From: Elephas maximus indicus
Lineage: Eukaryota > Chordata > Mammalia > Proboscidea > Elephantidae
Reading direction: 5' to 3'
Assembly (NCBI RefSeq): GCF_024166365.1
Contig: NC_064827.1
Coordinates: 75,531,135-75,595,134 of the forward strand
DNA length: 64,000 nucleotides
Of the stretch, positions 51,228 to 63,499 are shown piece after piece. Both the position numbers and the translations under genes were made by a program. A model generated the notes under the pieces. It had not been told where the DNA came from, did no database searches, and saw only the letters and a program-made list of their open reading frames with translations. Position 1 is the first letter of the stretch. Every line of letters begins with the position of its first letter.

Positions 51228-51699
51228 TAGGTTAAGTCATGGCCACCTAATCCCTGGAACCTGTAAAAGTTACCTTATAAAGAAAAAGGTTCTTTACAGA
51301 TGTGATTAAATTGAAGATGTTGAGATGAGGAGATTATCCGATGTTACCTGAATGGGCCCTAAATGCAATCACCAGTGTGCTTAAGAGACAGAAGCAAAGG
51401 GATATTTGATACAAAGAGAAGACACACGTACACAGAGAAGAAGGTGATGTGAAGACAGAAACAGCGACTAGCCACAAGCCAAGGAATGGCAGCAGCCACC
51501 AGAAGCTGGAAAAGGCAAAGAATAGATTCTCTTCTAAGGCCTCTGGAGGCAGTGCAGTCCTACCTACTAACACCTTGATTTTGGCTCAGTGGTACTAATT
51601 TTGGACTTTTGGCATCCAGAACTGTGAGAGAATAAATTTTGTAGTTTTAAGCCACCTAGTTTGTAGTAATATGTTACAGCAACAAAAGAAACTAATACA
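51228..51699 (-). mobile_element. LTR-like element (MaLR/MLT-like), antisense-strand copy
   Basis: On the minus strand it begins TGTATTAGTTTC and has GGTGGCTTAAAACTAC and ATTCTCTCACAGTTCTGG. The order is parallel to the two copies in the RTE at 29389-33403 (TGGCTT, then TTCTCTC-CAGT, then AAGTCC), so the three are related. No open reading frame. Confidence 0.65.
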
Positions 51700-51820
51700 C
51701 CATTTTTTTCAGATGGGAAAACAGACATATTAAGGCTCTTGTCTAAAGTCACAGAGCAAATGGCAGGTATGCAGAGAAGCAGATACATGACCACACAACT
51801 AGGGAAACCACCACTCATTC

Positions 51821-54800
51821 GTCAGTTTTTCGTACCGTGTGGTGGCTTGCATGTTGCTGTGATGCTGAAAGCTATGTCACTGGTATTTCAAATACCAGGA
51901 GGGTCACCCTTGGTGGACAGGTTTCAGCGGAGCTTCCAGACTAATACAGACTAGAAAGAAGGACCTACTCCTGAAGGTGGTCTACTCCTGAAAGTATTGG
52001 CTAGTGAGAATGTTATGAATAGCAGCGAACATTGTCTAATATAGGGCCAGGAGATGAGCCCCTTAGGTTGGAAGGCACTCAAAATATGACAGGGGAAGAG
52101 CTACCTTCTCAAAGTAGAGATGGCTTTAATGATGTTGATGGAGAATAGCTTTCGGGACCCTCATTTGCTGATGTGACACAACTCAAAGTAAGAAGAAACA
52201 CCTGCAAATATCCATTAATAATCAGAACACGGAATGTATGAACTATGAATCTAGGAAAACTGTAACTGTCAAAAATTAAATGGAATGCTTAAAGATTGAT
52301 ATCTCTAGGCACTGGTGAGCTGAAATGGACTGGTAGTGGCCATTCTGAATCAGAAAATGATATTGTCTACTATGCCAGGGATGACTAATTGAAGAGGAAC
52401 GGTGTCACGTTCATCATTAAAAAAAAAAAAAAACCCCAAGACCTATCCTGAAGTACAACACTGTCAGTGATAATATCCTTACGCCTACAAGGAAGATCAG
52501 TAAGTATGACTATTATTCCAATTTATGTATCAACTACGAATGCCAAATACGAAGATATTGAAGATGTTTACCACTTCTAGTCTGAAATTGATCAAACATG
52601 CAATCAAGATGCACTGATAATTACTGGTGATAGGAATGCGAAAGTTGGAAACAAAGAAGGATCAGTAGCCGGAAAATAGGGCCTTGGTGTCAAAAACGAC
52701 CCTGGAGATCACATGATAGAATTTTAAGACCAACGACTTCTTCATGGCAAATATCTTTTTTCAACAACATAAATGGTGACTGACTATACATGTTGGCCTC
52801 ACCAGATGGAATACAAAGGAATCAAATCAACTGTATCTGTGGAAAAAGACAATTGGAAAGCTAAATACCATCAGTCAGAACAAAGCCAGGGGTTGACTGC
52901 AGAACAGACCATCAATTGCTCCTATGCAAGTCCAAGTTGAAGCTGAAGAAAATTAAAACAAGTCCACGTCAGCCAAATTACGACCTTGAGTATATCCCAC
53001 CTGAATTTTAGAGACCATCTCAAGAATAGATTTGATGCATTGAACACTAATGACCGAAGACCAGACGCACTGTGGGATGGTATCAAGGGCATCAAACATG
53101 AAGAAAACCAAAGGTCATTAAAGAGACAGGAAAGAAAGAAAAGAACAAAATGGATGTCAGAAGAAACTGTGAAACTTGCTCTTGAAAGGAGAGCAGCTAA
53201 AGTGAAAGGAAGAAATGATGAAGTAAAAAAGCTAAGAAGATTTCAAAAAGCGGCTTGAGAAGACAAACTATTATAATGAAATGTGCAAAGACATACAGTT
53301 AGAAAACCAAAAGGGAAGAACACTCTCAGCATTTCTCAAGCTGAAAGAACCGAAGAAAACATTCAAACCTCGAGTTGCAATACTGAAGGATTCTATGGGC
53401 AAAATACTGAATGACGCAGGAAGCATCAAAAGAAGATGGAAGGAATACGGAGTCACTGTAACAAAAAGATTTGGTTGACATTCCACCATTTCAAGAGGCA
53501 GCATATGATCAAGAAACAATGGTATTGAAGGAAGATGTCCAATCTGTGCTGAAGGCACCGGCAAAAAACAAGGCTCCAGGAATTAACGGAATACCAACTG
53601 AGATATTTCAACAAACCAATGCAGTGCTACAAATGCTCATTTGTCTATGCCAAGAAATTCAGAAGACAGTTACCTAGCCAACTGACTGGAAGAGATCCAT
53701 ATTTGTGCCCATTCCAAAAAAAGGTGATCCAACAGAATGCAGAAATTATCAAACAACATCATTAATATCACATGCAAGTAAAATTTTGCTGAAGATCATT
53801 CAAAAGCAGTTGCAGCAGTACATCGACAGGGAACTATCAGAAATTCAAGCCAGATTCAGAAGAGGAACCAGGGGTATCATTGCTGATGTCAGACGGACCT
53901 TGGCTGAAAGCAGAGAATACCAGAAGATGTTTACCCGTGTTTTATTGACTGTGCAAAGGCATTCAACTGAGTGGATCATAACAAATTATGGATAACACTG
54001 TGAAGGATGGGAATTCCAGAACACTTAATTGTGTTAAACTTAACTGTACATAATATTAATTGTGTTTCACTTAACTATACACTTAACTTACATAGACCAA
54101 GAGGCAGTCGTTTGAACAGAACAAGGGGATGCTGTGTGGTTTAAAATCAGGAAAGGTGTGTGTCAAGGTTGTATCCTTTCACCATACTTATTCAATCCAT
54201 ATGCTAAGCAAAAAATTCAAGAAGCTGGACTATACAAAGAAGAATGTGGCATCAGGATTGGAGGAAGACTCATTAACAACCTGCATTCTGCAGACGACAC
54301 AAACTTGCTTGCTCAAAGTGAAGAGGACTTGAAGCACTTACTGATGAAGATCAAAGACTACAGCCTTCGGTATGGATTGCACTTCAACATAAAGAAAAGA
54401 AAAATCCTCACAACTGTACCAATAAGCAACATCGTGATAAACAGAGAAAATACTGAAGCTGTCAAGGATTTCATTTTACTTAGATCCACAATCAATACCC
54501 ATGAGAGCAGCAGTCAACAAATCAAGTGATGTACTGTATTGGGCAAATCTGCTGCAAAAGATCTCTTAAAAGTGTTCAAATGCAAAGATGTCACTTTGAA
54601 GAGCAAGGTGTGCCTGACCTAAGCCATGAAATTTTCAATGGCCTCATATGTATGTGAAAGCTGGACAATGAATAAGGAAAACAGAAGAATCAATGCCTTT
54701 GCATTACCATGTTGGTGAAGAATGTTGAATATTCCATGAACTGCCAGAAGAACTAACAAATCAGTCTTGGAGGAAGTATAGCCAGAATGCTTAGTAGTGA

Positions 54801-55058
54801 GGATGGTGAGACTTCATCTTATGTACTTTGGACATGTTATCAGGAAGGACCACTCCCTGGGGAGGGGCATCATGCTTGGTAAAGTAGAGGTTCAGGGAAA
54901 GAGAGGAAAACCCTCAACAGGATGGGGTGACACAGTTGCTGCAATAATGGGCTCAGCATAGCAACAACTGTGAGGATAGCACAGGGTTGCTATACATAGG
55001 GTCAACGTACATAGGGTCGCTGTGAGTCAGAACTGACTTGATGGCACCTAACAACAGC
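51821..55058 (+). mobile_element. RTE (BovB-type) LINE, antisense to NR6A1
   Basis: It runs from gtggtggcttgcatgttgct to the tail gtgagtcagaactgacttg. Recognisable blocks in order are the endonuclease region, KAPAKNKAPGINGIPTEIF, GDPTECRNYQTTSLISHAS, QARFRRG, CQGCILSPYLFNPYAKQ, and the catalytic motif region. There are many stops and frameshifts, and the YADD box reads SADD, so it is dead. It matches the minus-strand copy at 29389-33403 along its length. Confidence 0.9.
53471..54529 (+). pseudogene. RTE reverse transcriptase relic, broken over several frames
   Basis: The domain is split over three open pieces (53471-53677, 53705-53995 and 54134-54529). The first tyrosine of motif C is replaced by serine (HSADDTNLL). 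Motif A text (FIDYAKAF in the other copy) is scrambled by a frameshift near 53935-53985. Not a host gene. Confidence 0.85.
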
Positions 55059-55451
55059 TAGGAAAGAAGAGAAAGACACGGAAAGAGGAATAATTGCCTA
55101 GTTTCTTGAGGACTAGTTTCTAGTTACTGACCTTTCTGAGGCTTAGTTGTACTTCCTAACTTGAGCAAATTGACAAACTGATGCTCCCGTGTTCTTGTAA
55201 TACTTTTTTTTTTTTTTTGCTTAAGCTAACTTAAGTGAGTTTCTGTTATTTGCAACTAAAAGAAACTCAGCTAAGATAACCTATAAAAATGGTCCCAGTG
55301 TAATGAGCATTCCTTTTCTTTTCCTTTTGAAAACACAAAGAAAACTAAACATAAACATTAGACCAAAGTCACAACAGCAAATTTAAAAATGAACCAGGAA
55401 AGGCCAACAGGCAAAACAAATGGTGTAACAATAGCACTGTGTCTGGGCAGG

Positions 55452-55605
55452 AAACACTGGTGACATAGTGGTTAAGAGTTATGGCTGCTAGCTGAAACGT
55501 CGGCAGTTAGAATACACCAGGCGCTTCTTGGAAACCCTGTGGGGCAGTTTTACTCTGTCCTATAGGGTCACTATAAGTTGGAATCAACTCCATGGCTTGG
55601 GCACG
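55452..55605 (+). mobile_element. tRNA-derived SINE with RTE-type tail
   Basis: gacatagtggttaagagtta, aaacgtcggcagttagaat, ttttactctgtcctataggg. Confidence 0.85.
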
Positions 55606-55900
55606 TCTCGACATGGAACACTTCTGGGAAGTCATGATAGGCTACCAACCAACCAACCAACCCACTGCTGTCGAGTCCGAAAAATCTAAATTTTCTTATT
55701 TTAAGTTAAAATCTTCAATATTTCATTAGATATATACATTATAGTACAAACCACAGTGCCACTAGAATATACTTTAAGAATAGTTACAGTTAATTTCCAC
55801 AAGGACCATACCTCCCTTTCTTTACTGATATGACTTCGCTGAACACCAACCACAACTAGGCACTGTGCTTTATTTGCATTAACTCACATAATTCTCATAG

Positions 55901-56060
55901 CCCCATAACCCGTTGCCTCGAGCTGATTCCTACTCATAGCCACCCTACAGGACAGAGTAGAACTGCCCCATAGGGTTTCCAAGGAATGGCTGGTGAATTC
56001 AAACTGCCAACCTTTCAGTTAGCAGCTGATCTCTTAATCACTGTGTCACAAGGGCTCCAA
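55901..56060 (-). mobile_element. tRNA-derived SINE with RTE-type tail
   Basis: Minus-strand head gagcccttgtgacacagtg, then B-box, gcagttctactctgtcctgt, and the tail with ggaatcagctcgagg. Confidence 0.85.
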
Positions 56061-56147
56061 AACATGAGGTTTAAAGAACAGAGAGGGAGCACTGGGATAT
56101 GAACCAGGACCTCTTGATTGCAGTCAAATGATCTGCATAACCCCGTA

Positions 56148-56206
56148 AAACCAAAGCAAAACCCGTTTCTGTCAAGTTGATTCTAACTCACAGTGACCCT
56201 TAGATG
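56148..56206 (-). mobile_element. SINE tail fragment
   Basis: Only the last part is present (gggtcactgtgagttagaat, then aacttgacag and a ttttgctttgg run). Confidence 0.7.
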
Positions 56207-56513
56207 TGTAAAAACAGAGGCTCAAAAAAGGTTAAGTAATTTGTTCATCTAGAAAGTGGCTGACCCTGATCTGCTTATATCAGAACTGGACTACAATAAC
56301 CTCTTCATAAAGCATTCACAGGACATTCTCTACAGCATCTGGATCTGGAGCAAAGGATCCCACTAAATGGTCATCAAATACAAACCTGTTAACTTGCTTA
56401 CTACATTCTTTTTCCTTATTTTTTTTTTATTTTTGATGGCGTATGTTTTCAGTATTGGAATGCATGCTTACTAATTGAGTGTGTTTAAATTTCTGGTTGG
56501 TAATGTGAATTTT

Positions 56514-56680
56514 GGGAGCCCTGGTGCCATAGTGGTTAAAAGCCAGGTGCTAACCAAAAGGTCGGCAGCTCAAATCCACCAGCCGTTCCTTGGAAACTCG
56601 ATGGGGCAATTCTACTCTGTCCTATAGGATTGCTGAGTCAGAATCGACTCGATGGCAACGGGCTTGGTTTTGGTTTTAGT
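56514..56680 (+). mobile_element. tRNA-derived SINE with RTE-type tail
   Basis: gggagccctggtgccatagtg, gtcggcagctcaaatccacc, tctactctgtcctatagg, and tail gagtcagaatcgactcgatgg. Confidence 0.9.
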
Positions 56681-57539
56681 ATCAATTTTGAGAAATATGA
56701 CCTGGTAATACAAGCCACCAAGGAGGCAAGTGGCACTGTGGTGCCACTGATCTGTTGGTATGGCAATATACCAATGAGAGCTACATAATAATTTATTGCA
56801 GGCACCTTTCCATTTTTTTCCATTAGGTTACATGGGGAACCTCTGGTTTTCCAAATGTGACACAGAAAAACCAAAACAAACCAATCAGGGCTCCCTAACT
56901 ATCACAGAGAAAAGTCATAATTATGCTTGCAAGCCTTATCTCACAAAAGAAAAAAAAAAAAGGCAAAAGCTTATAAAACTAACACATCCAGGAAGCATCA
57001 CCTAATAGAATGTTCAACTTACATAACAATCAGGCTTCAACTCAGCTCTGTTGAGCTTCACACATGTCAAAAGGGACCACTTTGACAATAAACATGTTAG
57101 AACCAGAATAACACCTTACCTACGAGGTTCAGAGGCATAAAAAGTGGCTGGTATGCTGTTAACTCAATGGTAATGACAGAGTTAAGAACATGCTTATCTT
57201 GTAACACTTCTTGTACTTTTCATCATAGTTCAAAAAGGCCACACTAGACTAGATGGGCACGAAGAGATTAGATTCCCTCTGAGCTCTATGACTGTTTCTC
57301 TGTTTGGCCACAGCTACTCTTATTGCCAAGCTCTGTTTCCATAAACAGCACTGGCCTATGCCACAGATCAAGAACGTATTCAAAAGGGAGCTTCTCAAAG
57401 GTGCAAGAGAAAGGACTTCTCCAGATCAATCAAGGATTATACCTTGAAAGAAGCATTTGGCAAATTTCTCTCACAGTATGAGGAAAAAGATCACAATAAC
57501 AGGAGCAGCTATTGTTAAACGAGGAATTAGGTGTGGGCC

Positions 57540-57715
57540 TTTGTGCCAAGCACTTAATATATATTATTGTGCTAAACCACCATAACAAGCCTAAGTGAGG
57601 AGCTCTCATTTCACATATGAGGAAACTGAGGCTCATGAAGTGATATTTCTCCCCAACAGCCACCTAGCTAGTTAGCGAGGGAGCCAGGGCTGGAAGCTCA
57701 GAGCAAGGTCTCCCT
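57540..57715 (-). repeat. MIR SINE relic, antisense
   Basis: ctctcatttcacatatgagg, aaactgaggctcatgaagtg, gccagggctggaagc in reversed MIR order. Confidence 0.7.
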
Positions 57716-58439
57716 TTGTAAATGAACAAGCTAAAGCAAAATGACACTAATAGTGTCCGGCCAGATGTGAGATGTAGATTTCTGCACCTTCTATTGTTCT
57801 AAAGGACTTGAAGGGTATTTAAAACATGTTTACATCCATGATCGCACTTGCACAAGGTTGGGCCAAGGATTATTCCTATCTTACACATAAGGCAAAGCAC
57901 ATTCAGTAAGCACCAACTGTGTACTATGCAATGTGCAAGTTTCCACGTGTTGTATTATTAATTTATTCATTACAGTAACTGTGAGAGGTATTATTATTCC
58001 ATATTACAGATTTGGAATCTTAGGGTTAGAAAGAGCCTTAGAAATTGCCTTGAACATGCTGTACCCAAGGCATAAATTCTCTCTAAAATATTCCAAGACA
58101 AGGGATTGTCACACACTCTACTTACACATCTCTAGTAACTCAATACAGTAGGGAACTTAATTCCACTTTTAGACAGCTCAAATGGTACAAAAGCTTTCCC
58201 CACTGCCCTGAGCTATGCGCTCATGGACAAAAGTAAATGTACAACCTAGTTCATATACCAATCACTCAGAGATTTAAAGATAATAATAGAGTTCCCAACT
58301 GTGATTTTTATTTTTCCATTCCCTACTATTAATGAATCGTACAGTGTCAAAATCGCTCTTAAAACTAAGTATTGAAAATGGAACAGTTTGTTTTTCTTAA
58401 TACAATATAAGATTGAATTAGCTGTGCCTGTTATGTTTC

Positions 58440-58594
58440 TGGAAACCCTGGTGGTGTAGTGGCCAAGAGGTCAGCAGTTCGGATCCACCAGGCGCTCCTT
58501 GGAAACTCTATGGTGCAGTTCTAATCTGTCCTATACGGTCACTATGAGTCGGAATCGACTTGATGGCAGTGGGTTTGGTTTTTGGTTTTGGTTA
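58440..58594 (+). mobile_element. tRNA-derived SINE with RTE-type tail
   Basis: aaaccctggtggtgtagtgg, cagcagttcggatccacc, gagtcggaatcgacttgatgg and a ggtttttggttttgg end. Confidence 0.9.
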
Positions 58595-59436
58595 CGTTTC
58601 TGCAGGTGCCAACATACCACTAAGCACTATAATTACTAAACCTTTGTGATATGCTACACATTTTATAATGAGAGAACTAAAGCTCAGAGAGATAAAGAAA
58701 CTTAATCTTGGTTATACAACCAGTCAAGAGTGGAGATGAAATTAGAATTCAAGACCTTCCAATTTTAAGGCTGTTTTACTTCCAATTCATCACACATTTC
58801 ACATCTGGTTCACAGTCATCTAAAATCCAAAGTATTTTATCTCACAAGGTACCACTAACTCATCTTTCTTTTTATTCTTTTTTAAAACAATAATTCATGT
58901 CTTTCTTATTCCATTCTTGGGAAACCAATGGCAGAATTTCACATTTGTCCCTGATCAATTTTTATCTTTATATAAATAAATTCTATATGTCATTCTAGTC
59001 TACTGAAATCTTTGGTGATCCTTGCTTGCCACCCAGTATGTTAGTTATTTCTCCTACTTCCTTCTCTACAAAAATGGTCAGTATGACATTATTTCCATTT
59101 CCATCCTGAAAGCAATATTGAACAGGATGTAGCCTTCGGGCAAGCTGCTGGAGCCCCTTTTCCAGTCTGACTTAATCATTAAAAAAAAAAAAAAAAAATC
59201 ATTAGCATTCTAGAAATGGTTGCTAAACTAGTTGTGTCACTTCACTAGGCCAGACACTCCAGTCTTTCATACATAAAGATGTCCCAAAAGACTGTCATAT
59301 GTCAGATTCATTACATCTACAGTATCCCCTTGACTAGTGAGCCTATCACAAAAGGAAATGCTAACAACCATCCCTAATTCAGTGCTCTTAATCTATTAAT
59401 TTAGTGCTCTTCATTCAGTGTTCTTAACCTATATTA

Positions 59437-59590
59437 AGCCATTGCTGTCGAGCTGATTCTGACTCACAGCGACCCTATAGGACAGAGTAGAACTGCCCCA
59501 TACAGTTTTCAAGGAGAAGCTGGTGAATTCGAACTGTCACCTTTTGGTTAGCAAACGAGCTCTTAACCACTACACCACCAGGCCTCCAAT
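59437..59590 (-). mobile_element. tRNA-derived SINE with RTE-type tail
   Basis: Minus-strand head ggaggcctggtggtgtagtg, B box, gcagttctactctgtcctat, tail with gagtcagaatcagctcgac. Confidence 0.9.
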
Positions 59591-60289
59591 CTATATTAAT
59601 CTACCTAAAATATAACAGGAGAAAATCAGGCAAACAGCACTTCAAAGTGAAGACTATTGTTCACGGTAACTGCAGTGCCCATAAATAAGAGGGAAGAGTT
59701 GATAAAAAGCTGAAGATGTGAAAAATGATAGGTATTTGAAATCCTGAACAAGGTAGTTTGCTATCTACAAAAACAAAATGGATATAAGACAGTGTGGGTA
59801 AAGAGAAGACTCTTCCTAATTTATCAGAGAAACTGAATGTTCGTCTTGGTCAGCAGTACCAAAAGAACAAGACTCCATAGGAAAAAAAGGTGATTCCAGG
59901 TTTGAAGCAGGGTATATTCAAGATCAGCCTAGCTGAGTTATCCGTGCCTAATAATGGGGTCAAAAGGATACAGGAGGCAACATAAAAAGCTTCCTTATTA
60001 TCCTAAGAAGCGCAATTTAAGCAACAGAATAATGACAGCAATGGGTTAAAATGTTTCAAAATATAAAAACCAGTGAGTTCATAATAATATTAAAAAGAAA
60101 AACCTCATTACCACTGGAGGTTTCTAGGACACAAATTCTGAAAATTGATAAATAAAAGGAGAAAAATCAAATATTAATACAAAAAGTATTAGAATCTTCC
60201 TCTATGTCCCCCCCTCCCGCCCCTGGCCAAGAGTAAGAGAAGAGAGCAGGTGGAAACCAAGACAGCTTTTAAGAAACTTTAAATTTTAA

Positions 60290-60690
60290 TGGAGGACTAA
60301 ATGTACCAGTAAAGAGACAGAGTGGTAGAATGGATTAAAAAACACGATCCGTCTATATGCTGTCTACAAGAGACATACCTTAGACTTAAAGACACAAACT
60401 AAAACTCAAAGGATGAAAAAAATATATATCAAGCAAACAATCAAAAAAGAGCAGGAGTGGCAATATAATTTCTGACAAAAAAAACTTTAAAGCTAAATCC
60501 ACCACAAAGGATAAGGAGAGACATTATATAATGATTAAAATGACAATATACCAGGAGGACATAACCACATTAAACATTTACGCACCCAAACACAGGGCTT
60601 CAGGATACATAAAACGAACTCTAACAGCATTGAAAAGCGAGATAGACAGCTCTACGATAATAGTAGAAAACTTTAGTGGAAAAGATTGGA
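60290..60690 (+). mobile_element. L1 LINE fragment (ORF2 endonuclease region), broken
   Basis: The stretch gctgtctacaagagacatac through aaagaggaagtt-like text to gagatagacagctctac encodes, in broken frames, the L1 ORF2 segment with a LQET-like endonuclease string. Antisense to NR6A1. Confidence 0.75.
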
Positions 60691-60837
60691 ATCAGGTGAA
60701 CAGATCTACCTGGCAGTCAAGGGAGCAGGCTTGGCTGGGGAGGTAGAGTTAATCTCAGGGACTCTGGCAAGGTAAACCTCAGCTCAGGAATATGAGAAGT
60801 GGCAACTATTGGCCGTATGAATCTCTTGTGCAGAGCA

Positions 60838-61060
60838 GCAGAACACAGAGATTAAGAATTTGGGCTCTAGAGTCAGATTCCTTGGGTTCAAATCTAGGAT
60901 CCGTCACTTGCTAGCTGCGTGACTTTGAGAGTTTCTTAACCTCTCTAGAGGTGCCTCGGTTTCCGCATCAATAAATGTGGATAATATTACCTTTTTTCAA
61001 AGAACTGTTGTGAGAATCAGTGAGTTAACAGATGACCTATAAATGGAATGGCACGTAAGT
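60838..61060 (+). repeat. MIR SINE relic, near full length
   Basis: gaatttgggctctagagtcag, gggttcaaatctaggatcc, cttgctagctgcgtgacttt, taacctctctagaggtgcctc. Confidence 0.85.
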
Positions 61061-62499
61061 TTCCTCCTAGTTTGTATCAGAATAAAATGGCTTTTCAAAA
61101 TATAAATTGCTAGACAATATTGTTGCTTAATTATCTTTCTTTTTTAACCTAAAAAAAAAAAACAACTTAAAATTATGCTAGCACAGAAGAGGAGTACTTC
61201 AGTCAGTCGGATGGCAAGGGAAGATGATGACAGATTCCATAAAGAAGGTGAGTTCCAAAGCATGCATACCAGTTAGTCAAGTGAAGGTGGAGGAGAGGGC
61301 ACAGACAGAACAAACAATGAGCATATAAAGTTGTGTCTTAGGTTTGGTGTTGGAAACCCCTCTCTAACTTGGGTTTCCTTTAAGAAGAATCTCATTCTTT
61401 TCTAAAACATCCAATATAGTTCACTAAGCTTCAGCAAAACTATGAAGATGAGATACACAGAAATAGCCAAAGATATAATATCAGGTTACGTCCACCTCTC
61501 CATATGTAGAAGAGTCATGGTCTATTCGTGATTTTATTCCTGCAAAATGATCTAAAAGGAGCTTGCCCGTTACCCAGGATAAAATAAATGTAACTATACA
61601 GGAGCATTATTAGAAAAAAGGTAACATGCTTGGTCTTTGCTATAATCTTCCAAAGGTTAGGAATAGTCCAAAGGAAAGGAGGAAGGTAGAAGTAGGAAGG
61701 GGAGACAGGCAGGGAGGAGAGGCAGACAGAAAATGTTTTAACAGGAACTGTCATACTAAATTTCATTTCTTCAGATTTAAGGACTCCTACTGACACTTTT
61801 TTTTTTACTGACAGACAAAAGCAGATGCAGACCTTGGTCTGGATCTCTGTGGACACATTAATTTTCAGAGGCAGAAATGCCAAGGTGAAATAATGGAAAT
61901 GATGAATAAGCATCTGATGTTACTGACCTAGACAATTAATAACAATCTGAAGCAGGTACAGAACCCTAGCAACATCTTTTCAGAAAATCACTGACATATG
62001 TTTGCTCAAATAAATGAATATTCCCATTTCCACATCATTTACGAAGAAAAAAAGTAAATAAGAACAAAGATATTTACAACCAAACCTCGTCATTAAATCT
62101 GACCGGAATTTTACAACACTTAGGTTCTTATTTTTTAAAAAGTTACAGAATCCCTCAGTTACACCTAACCAAACATATCATCAAGTCAAGGTTAACTTTA
62201 TAGGTAAGCCTCAATCAAAGACACTAACATCTGGCACCATTCGTGTTACACATAAGAGGCTCATTTTGTTGAATGAATGAATTCATGGACACATGGTTAG
62301 GGCATCATGACTACTGTTTCTGGAAAAAGAACGAGAAAAAAATATCAAAGTACATCACATGTAGTAAAGATAAAATATTGCCGTGAAAACTTTGTTTCCA
62401 TTAAAGTATGTGCATTTTTATGTCTGTGTGTACATGTGTGTGGTGGGGCATAGGGTCACAATGTACTATGGATTGTGGTGTAAAAAGTCTGAAATACAT

Positions 62500-62620
62500 C
62501 GGCCTGGTGGTTAAGACAGACTGGGTATAAATCACAGGTCTGCTACTTCCTAGCTTTTTGCCTGACTATGGGCAAGCGATCTACTTCTTTAAGCCTCAAT
62601 ACTTTTTTAAACTTCAGATT
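62500..62620 (+). repeat. MIR SINE relic
   Basis: ggcctggtggttaagacag, cacaggtctgctacttcctag and ctttaagcctcaatac. Confidence 0.7.
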
Positions 62621-62689
62621 TAATGACACATTTAATTCCCAGCAACTCCATTAAGATGTTCTGTCAGATGAGAACCTGATAATAGCTAA

Positions 62690-62890
62690 CATGTCCATGG
62701 TACCTGCTATGTAACAAGGTCTGCTCTAAATGTATCATGTATAATAATTTACTCATCCTTCACAGGAATTCTATGTGATAGATACTATTATTATTCCCAT
62801 TTTACAGAGTAGGAAACTGAGACCTGCAGAGGCTAAGAAATATACCCAAGATCCCAAAGCTAGCAGACAGCAGAAGCAGGATTCTAAGTA
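62690..62890 (-). repeat. MIR SINE relic, antisense
   Basis: actattattattcccatttt, ggaaactgagacctgcagagg and ccaaagctagcagacagcag. Confidence 0.8.
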
Positions 62891-62982
62891 GATAGTCTTA
62901 CACCAGGATCTAAAACCTTTCAAATGATACTATACTTCTTAGCAAAATGTCTACTACATAGTAAAAGTATATAATAAATGTT

Positions 62983-63188
62983 GGAGCCCCTGCGTGGTAC
63001 GGTTAACACACTCTGTTGCTAACTGAAAGGTTGGAGGTTTGAGTCCACCCAGAGGCACCCTGGAAGAAAGGCCTGGCGTTCTACTTCTGAAAAATTAGCC
63101 ATTCAAAAATTCTACAGAGCATAGTTCTACCCTGACACACATGGGGTCGCCATGAGTTGGAGTCAACTTGACAGCAACTGGCATATAT
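62983..63188 (+). mobile_element. AfroSINE-type SINE
   Basis: gtggtacggttaacacactc, ggaggtttgagtccaccc, ctggaagaaaggcctggcg and ggtcgccatgagttggagtc, with a tail of acagcaactggcat. All landmarks are kept. Confidence 0.9.
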
Positions 63189-63499
63189 TAAATATTAGTT
63201 GTTGTTATTGTTATTAAAGACAGGTGTTCTGTCAGATGAGAACCTGATAAAAATTTACAACTTTATGAAACATTGTTAAGTTTTTTTTTTTTTTAATTCT
63301 ATCTTAAAGTAACAAATAGTGCTTAAAAATAAGCTTTGATAAGATTCAACATTCATTCATTATAAAACCTCTGAACAAATCAGGGATAGGAGGGAACGTC
63401 TTTAATATGATAAGGGTTATCTAAGCACACTTGTACCAAATATTATATTTAATGGTGAAATGCTAAACACTTTTCTTTTGAGATTAGAAATAAGACAAC

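Noticed and set aside
59378..59437. Imperfect triplication of an attcagtgctcttaa-like word
   Set aside because: Three short diverged copies in AT-rich intron; consistent with slippage, without further support.
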